Positions 16,490 to 25,326 of a DNA stretch of 31,359 nt are shown here, piece after piece. A program made the position numbers and the translations under genes. The notes under the pieces were generated by a model, which was not told where the DNA came from, searched no databases, and worked only from the letters and a program-made list of their open reading frames with translations. Position 1 is the first letter of the stretch. Each line of letters opens with the position of its first letter. Source of the DNA: Angelakisella sp. (GTDB lineage Bacteria > Bacillota > Clostridia > Oscillospirales > Ruminococcaceae); the NCBI GenBank assembly GCA_020024555.1, contig JAHHTQ010000026.1, positions 1 through 31,359 of the forward strand. The letters run 5' to 3'.

Positions 16490-17578
16490 TTAGCCTGTGT
16501 ATACGCCGTATGGTACACGGATTTTTGCAACGTTTTTATCAACATTGAAGTCAGCTGTGTTATCCATTAAGTTAGCACCGTCTTTTACGTTTTTAACAAG
16601 CGCTGTTATTGTCTTTGCCATACCTTCTGCGTCCTGCATAATTGTACCTGACATTTTGTTTGCTTTTATAAGAGCTTTTGCTGAATCAACAGCATCAACA
16701 CCGAATACAGGTATCATTTTGCCATCGCCCTTGTTGTAGCCTGCTGTTTGTAGAGCTGATATAGCGCCCTCTGCCATACCGTCATTGTTTGCAATAACAA
16801 GTTCTACCATATTGTTGTTAGCTTCTGTATATTCTGCAAGTATTGTTGTCATATAGTCTGTTGCGGCTTGTGATGACCATGCGCCGTTTTGGTCAACAAG
16901 ATATTTAGATGTGTTTGCTGAATTATAGAATTTAAGTGGTTTTTTACCTGCGTCTTTAAGCATTTTGTCTGCGTCTTCCACTGCAAATTGTGTACGGAAT
17001 TCAGCCTCTGCGTTACCTTCCTGACCTTTAAACATAACGTATGAAATTTCACCGTCTTTGTTTAAGTCATATTTATCGAAATCTTTAAGCAAAACTTCTG
17101 CTATAAGTTTTCCTTGCATATGACCTGCTTCTGCTGCATCTGTACCAACAAAAGCGCATTTATCATAGCTGTTTACAACTTCGTTTGAAACTTCACGGTT
17201 AAAGAATATTATTGGAATACCGGCTTTTTTTGCGGCTTCAACTGCGTTTTGCGCAGCATCTGGCGAAGATGTTTCAACAATATTAACTATAAGTAAATTC
17301 ATACCGTTTGTTATAGCAGTATTAATTTGGTCTAATTGGTTAGCTTGGTTATTGTTACCGTCAAAGTTTTGGAATTTAACTCCCAAATCTGTCAGCATTT
17401 TGTCCATATTTGAACGAACGCTTGTGATGTAAACATCGGCAAAGTTATAGTAGAACACACCCGCATTAACACCATCTGTTGTTGTTGGCGATGGTGTATT
17501 TGTATCTGTTTTACCACAACCGGCAAAACAAAAGACTGCCATTAGAGTTGCCATAGCAACTGCAATAAATTTTTTCAT
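16490..17578 (-). CDS. mglB: Galactose/glucose-binding lipoprotein of the Mgl importer
   Basis: 362 aa. Signal peptide with lipobox FAGC, lipidated Cys21, then a Thr/Pro linker. The mature part is a periplasmic-binding-protein type 1 sugar receptor. The loop DLNKDGEIS (171-179) reproduces the EF-hand-like Ca2+ site known from E. coli MglB, which separates it from ribose-binding homologues. Further motifs: VNIVETSS, IIFFNREVS and FGVDAVDSAKA. Ribosome binding site TAGGAGGA. First gene of mglBAC, with a clear promoter upstream and a stem-loop downstream. It captures galactose or glucose at the cell surface for MglAC. Confidence 0.95.
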   Translation of the reverse strand: MKKFIAVAMATLMAVFCFAGCGKTDTNTPSPTTTDGVNAGVFYYNFADVYITSVRSNMDKMLTDLGVKFQNFDGNNNQANQLDQINTAITNGMNLLIVNIVETSSPDAAQNAVEAAKKAGIPIIFFNREVSNEVVNSYDKCAFVGTDAAEAGHMQGKLIAEVLLKDFDKYDLNKDGEISYVMFKGQEGNAEAEFRTQFAVEDADKMLKDAGKKPLKFYNSANTSKYLVDQNGAWSSQAATDYMTTILAEYTEANNNMVELVIANNDGMAEGAISALQTAGYNKGDGKMIPVFGVDAVDSAKALIKANKMSGTIMQDAEGMAKTITALVKNVKDGANLMDNTADFNVDKNVAKIRVPYGVYTG

Positions 17579-17622
17579 TTTTTCTTCCTCCTAAACTATT
17601 TTCAAAATATTTAGTTATTATT

Positions 17623-17635
17623 AGGTTTTCAACCT
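17623..17635. promoter_or_regulatory. Palindrome AGGTTTTCAACCT at the predicted mgl start site, candidate operator
   Basis: 5-bp arms (AGGTT/AACCT) around TTC, lying where transcription from the mgl promoter should begin (about 17635). Position over the start site suits a repressor operator. It does not match the CcpA cre consensus. It could also be only a small hairpin in the 5' leader. Confidence 0.35.
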
Positions 17636-17641
17636 GAGAAT

Positions 17642-17670
17642 ATTATATATGATTTTGTTTAATTTTTCAA
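17642..17670 (-). promoter_or_regulatory. Sigma-A promoter of mglBAC
   Basis: Minus strand: TTGAAA (17670-17665), exactly 17 nt, TATAAT (17647-17642). This is a near-consensus housekeeping promoter, with an expected start near 17635 and a leader of about 56 nt. Confidence 0.8.
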
Positions 17671-17833
17671 TATAATATTAAGAGTTTTTGTATATTTCAG
17701 CAATATAAATAAAGTTTTAAACAAGTATTCATATATAATAAATATATATTTTGAAAATTTTTTACATTTTAGCCGAAAAATATCATATAAAAATACAACT
17801 ATCCAGTAAAAAATACAGAAGAAAATATAAATT

Positions 17834-17852
17834 ATATGAAAATTTTTCATAT
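17834..17852 (-). terminator. Weak inverted repeat after hemZ, possible terminator
   Basis: ATATGAAAA/TTTTCATAT (9 bp, almost no loop) begins about 7 nt after the hemZ stop. The minus strand beyond it is T-rich but interrupted. It is all A-T but for one pair, so stability is low. Confidence 0.3.
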
Positions 17853-17858
17853 ATCGCT

Positions 17859-19379
17859 TCATTTATTTTTTATTTTTTCATTTTCACAGACAATATTAAA
17901 CAAATCCAACATACTGTCTTTTTTTTGCAGCGCCTCATCAAAACGGTTTATATATTCGTACGGATATTTTAAATTAAAAATTCTCTCTATTCTGACATCA
18001 TTAATATCGGTGGGTGAGTGTATAACCACTTTTGTTACACCGCCTGCGCCGACTGATACTATCGAATGCGCCTCGTCCATTATATAAATATTGTAAAAGC
18101 ACTCATGATTTTTCTTTGAAAAGCCTACATTTTCAAGGCTCTCGACAGTGCCTTTTTGTCTGTATAAATAATATGGCTCATAGTTTTTGCAAAGAGCTTT
18201 CTGGGAATAATCAATCATTTTTGTAATCTCGCTCTCGCCATTTTTTTCACTGTCTTTTAATATATCGTCCTTACCTTTTGCAATAGTTGCCGCGCGTTTA
18301 ACTGTCAATGCGTGTATCGTTATATTTTCAGGATTTAATGCAATAACTTTCTCTATGCTGTCAACAAAAGAACTATATGTATCTTTTGGAAGTCCTGCTA
18401 TCAAATCAACATTAATTGTATCAAAGTGATATTGCAGAACCAAATTATATGCGTCTATAAACTCCTGCGCCGTGTGCTTTCTGCCTATTTCTTCCAGTAC
18501 TTCGTCATTAAGGGTTTGGCAATTTACGCTTATTCTGTTTACACCAAGCTCTTTGAGTACGGCAAGCTTATCCGCAGAAATTGTATCAGGTCTGCCTGCC
18601 TCTACTGTTATTTCTTTACAGTTACCCAAATCAAAGTTTTCTTTTACAGTAGTAAGTACCTGTCGCATTTCGTCGGCATTGAGCGTTGTAGGCGTACCGC
18701 CACCCATATATACGCTTTGAAGGATTAGATTTTTTTCTTTTAAAAGCTTACCTGTATATCTTATTTCTTCACACATTTTTTCGACATAGAGCGGAATTAA
18801 GTCTCTCGCTTTTTCAATAGAATGTGAAACAAAAGAACAGTAACTGCATCTTGACGGACAAAACGGTACGGAAATATAGAGGCTGTATCCGTTTGTAAGT
18901 GAAGAATTAACTATATCTTTTTGCACTTCTTCGGTTTTTACACATAAATTTGCTTTTTGTGTGGAAACCAAATATTCTTCTTCAAAGAATTTTTGTATTT
19001 CACTGTAATCCATACCCTCTATACGCATTTTACGCGCAATTTTAACAGGACGTATTCCTGTCAAAACCCCCCACTGTATAGTTTTTCCGCTTTTTTTGCT
19101 CAGAATTTTATACAATAGTTTTCCGAGTATTATATGGTCTTTTACTTTTGTATCTATGATACAATCGGATTCCGTTAGCTTTTCGCCACTTTGTAAAATT
19201 AGCTGTACTTCGGCATAGGTTTTGTTTTCGACAGTACTCATACTCAACAAAACCGTATCACTGTCATTTTGTAAAACTTCTGTTTCCCTTTGCCACTTAA
19301 TTTCCTGTAACGGATAAAACAGTTTTACTATATTTGCAAGTTCATAGAACATTTTTTCACTGTCGGTTACTATATACAT
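17859..19379 (-). CDS. hemZ: HemZ-type radical-SAM coproporphyrinogen dehydrogenase-like protein
   Basis: 506 aa, typical of clostridial HemZ. The radical-SAM [4Fe-4S] motif is CPSRCSYC (Cys174, Cys178, Cys181), followed by the SAM-contacting GGGTPT (227-232) and EVTVEAGRPD-like strand (seen as ITVEAGRPD). The ~165-residue N-terminal extension before the radical-SAM core, with TGIRPVK, separates HemZ from HemN and HemW. The family is annotated as oxygen-independent coproporphyrinogen III oxidase, but true substrates are not settled for anaerobes. It is the last gene of the 24335-17859 run, 37 nt after the zinc-ribbon membrane protein gene, with AAAGGAAG upstream. Confidence 0.9.
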   Translation of the reverse strand: MYIVTDSEKMFYELANIVKLFYPLQEIKWQRETEVLQNDSDTVLLSMSTVENKTYAEVQLILQSGEKLTESDCIIDTKVKDHIILGKLLYKILSKKSGKTIQWGVLTGIRPVKIARKMRIEGMDYSEIQKFFEEEYLVSTQKANLCVKTEEVQKDIVNSSLTNGYSLYISVPFCPSRCSYCSFVSHSIEKARDLIPLYVEKMCEEIRYTGKLLKEKNLILQSVYMGGGTPTTLNADEMRQVLTTVKENFDLGNCKEITVEAGRPDTISADKLAVLKELGVNRISVNCQTLNDEVLEEIGRKHTAQEFIDAYNLVLQYHFDTINVDLIAGLPKDTYSSFVDSIEKVIALNPENITIHALTVKRAATIAKGKDDILKDSEKNGESEITKMIDYSQKALCKNYEPYYLYRQKGTVESLENVGFSKKNHECFYNIYIMDEAHSIVSVGAGGVTKVVIHSPTDINDVRIERIFNLKYPYEYINRFDEALQKKDSMLDLFNIVCENEKIKNK

Positions 19380-19416
19380 TTACTTCTTCCTTTTTTTAGT
19401 TATCTTATAATTTTTA

Positions 19417-20082
19417 TTATATATGAAATCGTTTTTTTAATTCTTCTTTTAAGCTTTTATAATTAAAAACAAATATAGCGATAAACGTAATAACACTTGC
19501 CACCACAGCCATAACTGACGGAAACGGATCACTGACATTATTTAAACACAACATTATAAACGGAACTATACCCAATAAAATATCAATTAACATATATGTC
19601 ATATAGTCTCGCAATTTTATATTCATTACAGACGCCACTGTCCACATCGAAAGCAAACTTACAATAATAAAAGCAGGCATAACATAAGTAATTGACCATA
19701 GCCTAAATCCGCTTAAAAAATCAAGTATTACAGCGGATAGTGAAAATAAAACACATTCCCATAAAATCAGCTTAGGTATATTGTGACGTTTTTTAAATAT
19801 AACGCTCAAACTAACCCACATACATATAACGCCGACAGCCACTATTATTGACCACAGCACGTCGAAATGAAATAAATAATTCGCCGCACAGCAAAGTATT
19901 ACTGCCAAAAAAGAAAGAAACATAAAAACCTTTATAACAATACTGTGTTTTTTTATTATTCTCTCTATTTGCGGATACTCTTGTTCCAATTCGCCACCCT
20001 TGTCTATAAGTTCATTTTGGCACAGGGGACACATTTTGCTGTCTTGCGTAACATTCACCATACAATTTTTACAATATTTCAT
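19417..20082 (-). CDS. Zinc-ribbon membrane protein, DUF6320-like
   Basis: 221 aa. The N terminus is a CxxC...CxxC zinc ribbon (Cys4, Cys7, Cys18, Cys21). After a short charged linker there are about six hydrophobic segments, from residue ~50 to ~210, ending in a basic tail (KSLKEELKKRF). This layout fits the DUF6320 family as I remember it; the family has no known function. It sits between the condensation/acyltransferase gene (31 nt upstream) and hemZ (37 nt downstream), all on one strand. Its start has an AGGGG box. Topology is clear; family name moderately so; function unknown. Confidence 0.8.
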   Translation of the reverse strand: MKYCKNCMVNVTQDSKMCPLCQNELIDKGGELEQEYPQIERIIKKHSIVIKVFMFLSFLAVILCCAANYLFHFDVLWSIIVAVGVICMWVSLSVIFKKRHNIPKLILWECVLFSLSAVILDFLSGFRLWSITYVMPAFIIVSLLSMWTVASVMNIKLRDYMTYMLIDILLGIVPFIMLCLNNVSDPFPSVMAVVASVITFIAIFVFNYKSLKEELKKRFHI

Positions 20083-20113
20083 ATATCAAAAAACCCCTTT
20101 TTTTAACTATATT

Positions 20114-21397
20114 TTAATTTATTGTATTAGATGTCACCGTAACATCTATCCCCAATGCCGACAATTCTCTCACGAAACACATTTCAGTATCACTGCTGAC
20201 AAATGGTGATGTAACGGTAATTGTAAGTTTATTATTGTATGTTGTAAGCGCTACTTGCAGTTTCTTTGTCGCAACAGATACTATAAAGTTTTCTATATAC
20301 TTATCCATCGGACTGTCTATATTTATTATTCCTATATTTGAAAAAGATGCTGTCATCTGCTTATCATTATTCGCGCCGAAATAGTGCATAACAGGATTTT
20401 TAATAATCAGCGGTATAATTTTGATGAACGTATTGTTTTCAAGCGCAAGCATTTTATCAATGGAGTTTTCCAACTTTTCCTTTGTCAGTTTCTCTTTAAA
20501 CTGGCTGTTATAACTTTGCACTATGTCTTTTAATAATTCGTTATCATCTATAACAATATTTTTATCAAACTTGTATTTTACTTCAAAAACACCGAAAAAA
20601 TTTCTTGCGGAGTCCGAAGGGAAATATTTACGTAAATTTACCGGAATACACAGTACTATCGGTTTATTTTGTGAACGTGGGCGAACCTTATGGACAGCAA
20701 GCGTAAAAAGTGACGCAAGATATACCGTAAGCGTTGTTTTATATTCTTTTGATATACTCAGCAGTTTATCCACAGGCATAGTAATTTCCGTTATTCTCGT
20801 ACGGTATTCCGATAACTTCAATCCCTTTACCGTGTACGCTTTTTTACTTTCGGGAATAGTTATTTTGTTTTTATCAGACGTATAATAATGTTTGTAACTA
20901 TCGTCAAGTTTTTGTGAAACAGATGAAGAACTGTCTGTCAAAACAAAATCATCGGGTATTTCATCTGAATATTTTTCTTTAAAATAATAGTAAAGTATTC
21001 TTTTAAAGAACTCTATACCGCCTGCGCCATCGGTTATTGCATGATATACTTCCAAATTTATACGTTTATTAAAGTATGTTACCCTAAACAATAAGTTTTG
21101 TTTATTTCCGTCATATAGTGTGGTAAACGGAAGTATATTTTCTTCTTCAACAATAGGCGGTATGTCGCTCTGCTGAAAATAGTACCAAAACAATCCTTTT
21201 CTTAAAACAGAACGATAATGCGGAAATATATCGAGCGCCGAATCTACCGCTTTTTTCAGTATTTCACCATCAACTTTTTCTGTTAATTTGCAGGCAAACC
21301 GAATTATCTTTGTGTCACGCAAACCTGTATTTGGCGGAAATATCTTAGCCGCATTATCCAGCTTATACCACTGTTCTTCTGAAAAACTCTTTGACAA
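20114..21397 (-). CDS. Condensation/alcohol acetyltransferase-fold protein
   Basis: 427 aa. Residues 118-124 read YHAITDG, matching the HHxxxDG catalytic motif of CoA-dependent acyltransferases and NRPS condensation domains, with the catalytic His at 119 and Asp at 123 kept and the first His replaced by Tyr. A later SFSNIG resembles the second conserved motif of wax-ester/alcohol acetyltransferases. It should join an acyl donor to an alcohol or amine; the substrates are unknown. The only sensible start is TTG at 21397, with GGGGG about 8 nt upstream. Between an esterase gene (upstream) and a zinc-ribbon membrane protein gene (downstream), probably co-transcribed. Confidence 0.82.
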   Translation of the reverse strand: MSKSFSEEQWYKLDNAAKIFPPNTGLRDTKIIRFACKLTEKVDGEILKKAVDSALDIFPHYRSVLRKGLFWYYFQQSDIPPIVEEENILPFTTLYDGNKQNLLFRVTYFNKRINLEVYHAITDGAGGIEFFKRILYYYFKEKYSDEIPDDFVLTDSSSSVSQKLDDSYKHYYTSDKNKITIPESKKAYTVKGLKLSEYRTRITEITMPVDKLLSISKEYKTTLTVYLASLFTLAVHKVRPRSQNKPIVLCIPVNLRKYFPSDSARNFFGVFEVKYKFDKNIVIDDNELLKDIVQSYNSQFKEKLTKEKLENSIDKMLALENNTFIKIIPLIIKNPVMHYFGANNDKQMTASFSNIGIINIDSPMDKYIENFIVSVATKKLQVALTTYNNKLTITVTSPFVSSDTEMCFVRELSALGIDVTVTSNTIN

Positions 21398-21439
21398 AAC
21401 AAAGCCCCCAATAAAAAATTATATAATAAAAACCAATAC

Positions 21440-22360
21440 TTATATATTTAAAAATCTGTTTATAATAGCAAAAGAATTTCTGACTGCTTTAAACTGCGGT
21501 GGCAATACAAAATATCCATGAATAGCATCAGGCATACGGTGTATCTCCACATAATTTCCTGCCTCTTTCAGTTTTTCACCATAATATTCACCCTCGTCAC
21601 GCAAAGGACAATACTCTGCTGTTATTATAAGCGTTTGCGGTTGATTTGAAAAATCTTCTGCAAGCAGAGGAGCAAAATACTGACTTTTACAGTCATTGCC
21701 GTCTTCTCCAAGATACATAGACAAGTAGTCTCTTATTCTCTTTGAAGTTAAAAAATAATCATATCCATATTCTTCCACTGACTTAAAAGGCGAATTTTTG
21801 GAGTGGTCGTTATTTGTTACCGGATACAGAAGTATTTGTTTTTTTGGAACAAATACTTCTTTGTCTCTTGCCATTAATGACAGCGCCGCAGATAGATTTC
21901 CGCCCGCGCTGTCCCCCATAAGATATACTCTGTCTTGCGGGATACCAAAATCTTCTATATTTTTATATACTTCCAATAACGTATCAAAACAATCGTTTAT
22001 GGCGCATGGGAATTTATTTTCCGGTGCAAGGCGATAATCAACAGACACAACATAACTGTTTGTAATACAGGCTATTCTTGAACAAGTATTTGTATAACTG
22101 TTAATATTACCGATAACCCAACCGCCACCGTGAATAAATAATATAAGCTGCGAGGGTTTTGTCTTTTCGGGCGCAAAAATTCTTACAGGAATTTCGTAAC
22201 CGTCTTTTTTTACAGACTTATCCCACATATCATATTCACCCTTTAAAGGCGGGTGTGACATATCGAAAAACTTTCTTGATTTCTCATAATTTGTCTTTAT
22301 GTCAATTTCCCGTCTTGACGCATATTTAATTGCCGCAAACATTATTTTGTTCAGTGCCAT
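21440..22360 (-). CDS. HSL-type alpha/beta hydrolase (acetyl esterase/lipase-like)
   Basis: 306 aa from the ATG at 22360, which has AAAGGAGT upstream; the frame to 22405 overlaps pulA without a ribosome binding site. The oxyanion-hole motif HGGG (77-80), nucleophile elbow GDSAGGN (Ser151), and candidate acid Asp255 (CPLRDEG) and base His281 (DAIHGYF) complete the catalytic set of the hormone-sensitive-lipase family. No signal peptide, so cytoplasmic. It should hydrolyse short-chain esters. Its neighbour encodes an acyltransferase-fold protein, so the pair may make and break, or trim, the same ester. Substrate unknown. Confidence 0.9.
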   Translation of the reverse strand: MALNKIMFAAIKYASRREIDIKTNYEKSRKFFDMSHPPLKGEYDMWDKSVKKDGYEIPVRIFAPEKTKPSQLILFIHGGGWVIGNINSYTNTCSRIACITNSYVVSVDYRLAPENKFPCAINDCFDTLLEVYKNIEDFGIPQDRVYLMGDSAGGNLSAALSLMARDKEVFVPKKQILLYPVTNNDHSKNSPFKSVEEYGYDYFLTSKRIRDYLSMYLGEDGNDCKSQYFAPLLAEDFSNQPQTLIITAEYCPLRDEGEYYGEKLKEAGNYVEIHRMPDAIHGYFVLPPQFKAVRNSFAIINRFLNI

Positions 22361-22376
22361 ACGAAGTACTCCTTTT

Positions 22377-24335
22377 TTAATTGTGCTTTCTAAAAATAAC
22401 ACCACATTCTTTTTCTATAACCACTTCATTGTTAAATACTTGCGTATTGTCGGTAAACACTTCTTTACCGTCACAAATAATTTGCCAATCACCCTCAGGT
22501 AAATTTACTATCGCCCTGTTTGACGATGCGTTATATACAACGAAAACATCTTTACTGTCATTTGATTTAACAATAAAGTGTACCATTGACGGTATTTCAG
22601 TATCCGCAAACTCAATGTGTTTTGATACTTTTATATTTTTCTTCATAAGCGCAGGTACAGTTTTTCTAAATGCAATCAAATTTGCGTAAAAATCAACCAA
22701 ATCTTTATTTTGATACGCCCGCTCCCAATCAAGCATATTTATCTCCGGAGCTGAATTATAGCTGTCACCTATACCGTCTTTTGTTCTTGCAAACTCCTCG
22801 CCTGCTTGGAAGAAAGTAGTTCCGCAACAAGTCATTATTATTGTAGCAATAAATTTATTCGTATCAATAAGTGTTTTGTTAATATTTTTAAAATCTTGCG
22901 TATGTGTCATAGATAAGACAAGTTTATCATACAGCGAATAGTTGTCATGGGCTGATACATAAGAAATTATTTGACGTGGGTAGTAAGCGTCTACGCCGGA
23001 ATTGTCACACCATGCGCAAACAGCCGAACGCATCTTATCTGTCAAGAACGGCTTACCGTTTACAAAACCGCCGTCTTTGTCAAAAAATACGCTTCCCTTT
23101 ATTGTATCACGCGTATCATCACTGAATATAGCGATATTTGTATCAAGATAACGCAAATTCTCTTTTGTTGCCGGTATCGCTCCTTTATCCATTGCGGGAG
23201 TACTTGCAAACCAAGGTTCACCGTACATAAGTATATTTTCCCCATTTGGCAAAGTATTGAGTGTTTCACGAATAGTATTCATAGTTACTGTGTCATGCAG
23301 TCCCATAAGGTCAAATCTAAAACCGTCTATATGATATTCTTTCGCCCAGTACATAACAGAATCTATCATATACTTACGGAACATAAATCTTTCGCTTGCT
23401 GTTTCGTTGCCACAGGCCGAACCGTTTGAAAAATTACCGTTTTCATCAACACGATAGTAATAGTATGGCACTGTTCGTTGAAAAAATGAATCTGTATTAT
23501 ATGTATGATTATACACAACGTCCATTATGACGCCTATACCCGCGCTGTGTAGCGCTTGTATCATTTGCTTTACTTCCTTTATACGTACTCTGCCGTCATG
23601 GGCGTCGGACGCATAGCTACCCTCCGGCACATTATAGTTTACAGGGTCGTATCCCCAGTTAAACTGTGTGTCACTTCCGTCTTCATCAATACTGCCAAAA
23701 TCATACATAGGCAATATATGAACGTGCGTAATACCCAATTTTTTCAGATAATCTATACCTGTCGGTTTGTCTTTATCATTATTGTAGCAAGCGCCGGTCT
23801 CGGTAAATGCAAGATATTTACCTCTGTTTTTATCGGAAATCCCACTGTTTTTGTCATAGGAAAAATCTTTTATGTGTATCTCATATATAATAGGTTGCAA
23901 ATTCTTGTCATAAGAAAAGCTGTCTTTTTCCCAGTCTTGCGGGTTTGTGTCTTTTAGGTTTACTATCATACTTCTTTGACTGTTTACACCGCACGCGCGA
24001 GCATAAATATCGCCTGTTTCCCGCTCATTATCCAAAGCTTTTACGGTATATGTGTAGTATATATTTTCCAAATCTTCATTTACTTCTACGCTCCACACAC
24101 CGTTTTTGCCTTTTTCAAGTTCATAAGTTTGATAGCGCTCGGTTTCCGGATCTCCGCTTTTATATAAATTAACGGATATTTTTGTTGCCAGCGGTGACCA
24201 TACTTTAAAGACAGTTTTTTCTTTTGTGAAAGTTACCCCCAAGTCGTCACCGTCATATTTGAATTTTTCTTCAAATATTCTTGACGAATATTCTTTTGCC
24301 AGTTTTTTCGCTGTATTATTTATAAATTGCGCCAT
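22377..24335 (-). CDS. pulA: Type I pullulanase (alpha-1,6-glucan debranching enzyme)
   Basis: 652 aa, no signal peptide, so probably cytoplasmic. An N-terminal CBM48-like module (FKVWSPLATKISVNLY) precedes a GH13 barrel. FNWGYDPVNYNVPEGSY is the pullulanase type I signature. The catalytic residues lie in DGFRFDLMG (nucleophile Asp), LMYGEPWF (acid/base Glu) and SAHDN (transition-state Asp). It cleaves alpha-1,6 bonds in imported maltodextrins or glycogen. Strong AAAGGAGA ribosome binding site. It heads the minus-strand run pulA, esterase, acyltransferase, zinc-ribbon protein, hemZ; the next gene begins 16 nt after its stop codon. Confidence 0.94.
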   Translation of the reverse strand: MAQFINNTAKKLAKEYSSRIFEEKFKYDGDDLGVTFTKEKTVFKVWSPLATKISVNLYKSGDPETERYQTYELEKGKNGVWSVEVNEDLENIYYTYTVKALDNERETGDIYARACGVNSQRSMIVNLKDTNPQDWEKDSFSYDKNLQPIIYEIHIKDFSYDKNSGISDKNRGKYLAFTETGACYNNDKDKPTGIDYLKKLGITHVHILPMYDFGSIDEDGSDTQFNWGYDPVNYNVPEGSYASDAHDGRVRIKEVKQMIQALHSAGIGVIMDVVYNHTYNTDSFFQRTVPYYYYRVDENGNFSNGSACGNETASERFMFRKYMIDSVMYWAKEYHIDGFRFDLMGLHDTVTMNTIRETLNTLPNGENILMYGEPWFASTPAMDKGAIPATKENLRYLDTNIAIFSDDTRDTIKGSVFFDKDGGFVNGKPFLTDKMRSAVCAWCDNSGVDAYYPRQIISYVSAHDNYSLYDKLVLSMTHTQDFKNINKTLIDTNKFIATIIMTCCGTTFFQAGEEFARTKDGIGDSYNSAPEINMLDWERAYQNKDLVDFYANLIAFRKTVPALMKKNIKVSKHIEFADTEIPSMVHFIVKSNDSKDVFVVYNASSNRAIVNLPEGDWQIICDGKEVFTDNTQVFNNEVVIEKECGVIFRKHN

Positions 24336-24532
24336 AAAAAATCTCCTTTAATATACAGAATAATTATATAAAATATCCATTTAAAAAATTAACAATAGTC
24401 ACACTGTTATCAATTATAGAATACACAATTTTATAAGAAAATACAAGTATATAAGTTATATTTTAAAAATTAAGAACACTGTCAAATTCTAAAATCATTA
24501 GCTTATATAAAAAATATATAAAAAAAAGAAAA
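24336..24532. other. AT-rich region upstream of pulA
   Basis: No gene seen. TATAAT occurs on the minus strand at 24368-24363 without a well-placed -35, so the pulA promoter is not clear. A spaced inverted repeat TAACA...TGTTA at about 24390-24409 could be an operator. Low confidence for any role. Confidence 0.3.
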
Positions 24533-24555
24533 ACACTCCCAAATTTTGAGAGTGT
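24521..24555 (-). terminator. Terminator of queT
   Basis: ACACTC (24533-24538) pairs with GAGTGT (24550-24555), extended by CAA/TTG inside with one mismatch. The minus-strand read-out then runs into TTTTTCTTTTTTTT, an excellent T tract. It lies about 90 nt after the queT stop codon. Confidence 0.85.
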
Positions 24556-24642
24556 AAATATTTCCATTTAAAATATGTTATCTGTATAGTGTTAATTTTG
24601 ATTGCTAAAAACGGAGTAAAATAAAGATTTAATTAATATATC

Positions 24643-25164
24643 TTAATCTTCGCTTATAAGTTTTTTTAATGTAGGTGATTTTTCAATTAATTTTGCAAGT
24701 GGTAAACCTATAATAAAACAACTGATAAACTGACCTACGAAAACACTTGCCATATTCATAAACAGCACTGCTAGGCTTGCGCTTTCGGGCATAAATATGT
24801 ATGTTATTTCCAGTCCTACAACGACAGCGTTTATTATGATAGGTGGTATCGCCGCCAAGATAGGCAAACCTTTAAATCGAATATTTCTTAATTTATAGGT
24901 ACAAATTGCCGAAACAAGTGTTGCCAATGTACCCAAAAGCATATCCCATGGTGAAAAACTTAATATATTGCTTATTAAACAACCAACAGTTACACCCCAT
25001 ATAGCGCTCGGGGTAAATATAGGCAGTATGGTTAAAACTTCACTTATGCGAACCTGAACCGCGCCAAAAGATATAGGCGCAAAAATTACGCACAGCGAAA
25101 CATAAATTCCTGCTATCAAAGCAGCCACAATCAAAGCTTTAATTTTTTTAAAGTTATTATTCAT
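24643..25164 (-). CDS. queT: QueT-family queuosine precursor transporter
   Basis: 173 aa from the ATG at 25164. An in-frame ATG three codons earlier (25173) lies only about 2 nt from the GGAGA box, too close, whereas 25164 has about 10 nt. About five membrane segments; motifs FGAVQVRISEVLTILPIFTPSAIWGVTVGC and the NIRFKG/PPIIINAVVVGLEI region (given in part) mark the QueT (DUF988) family, an S component of ECF-type vitamin importers. It takes up preQ1/preQ0-type precursors for tRNA queuosine. Isolated as a single gene with its own promoter, a structured leader and a terminator. Confidence 0.92.
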   Translation of the reverse strand: MNNNFKKIKALIVAALIAGIYVSLCVIFAPISFGAVQVRISEVLTILPIFTPSAIWGVTVGCLISNILSFSPWDMLLGTLATLVSAICTYKLRNIRFKGLPILAAIPPIIINAVVVGLEITYIFMPESASLAVLFMNMASVFVGQFISCFIIGLPLAKLIEKSPTLKKLISED

Positions 25165-25174
25165 TAATATCATT

Positions 25175-25269
25175 TCTCCAACGGTAAAATTTTACCTTTT
25201 TGACACCGTCACTTTCAAAAAGGTGGGCCGAAAAATAAGTCTCGGGGAGTATAAAATGTTAAGTACTCC
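25175..25269 (-). ncRNA. Structured 5' leader of queT, candidate translational riboswitch
   Basis: Read on the minus strand, the leader folds as: P1 GGAGTA/TACTCC (25269-25264 with 25251-25246), P2 CCGA/TCGG (25245-25242 with 25231-25228) directly abutting P1, and P3, a perfect 10-bp stem ACCTTTTTGA/TCAAAAAGGT (25224-25215 with 25203-25194) with an 11-nt loop. Within that loop ACGGT (25209-25205) is complementary to ACCGT (25185-25181), just before the GGAGA ribosome binding site: a pseudoknot next to the translation start. queT genes are often under preQ1 riboswitches. The sequence does not match the preQ1-I or preQ1-II consensus I know. Structure is visible; ligand is inferred. Confidence 0.55.
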
Positions 25270-25326
25270 TATTTTTAAGCAATATAGTATTTTTCTTTTA
25301 TAGAGATAACAAAAGATAACATTAGT

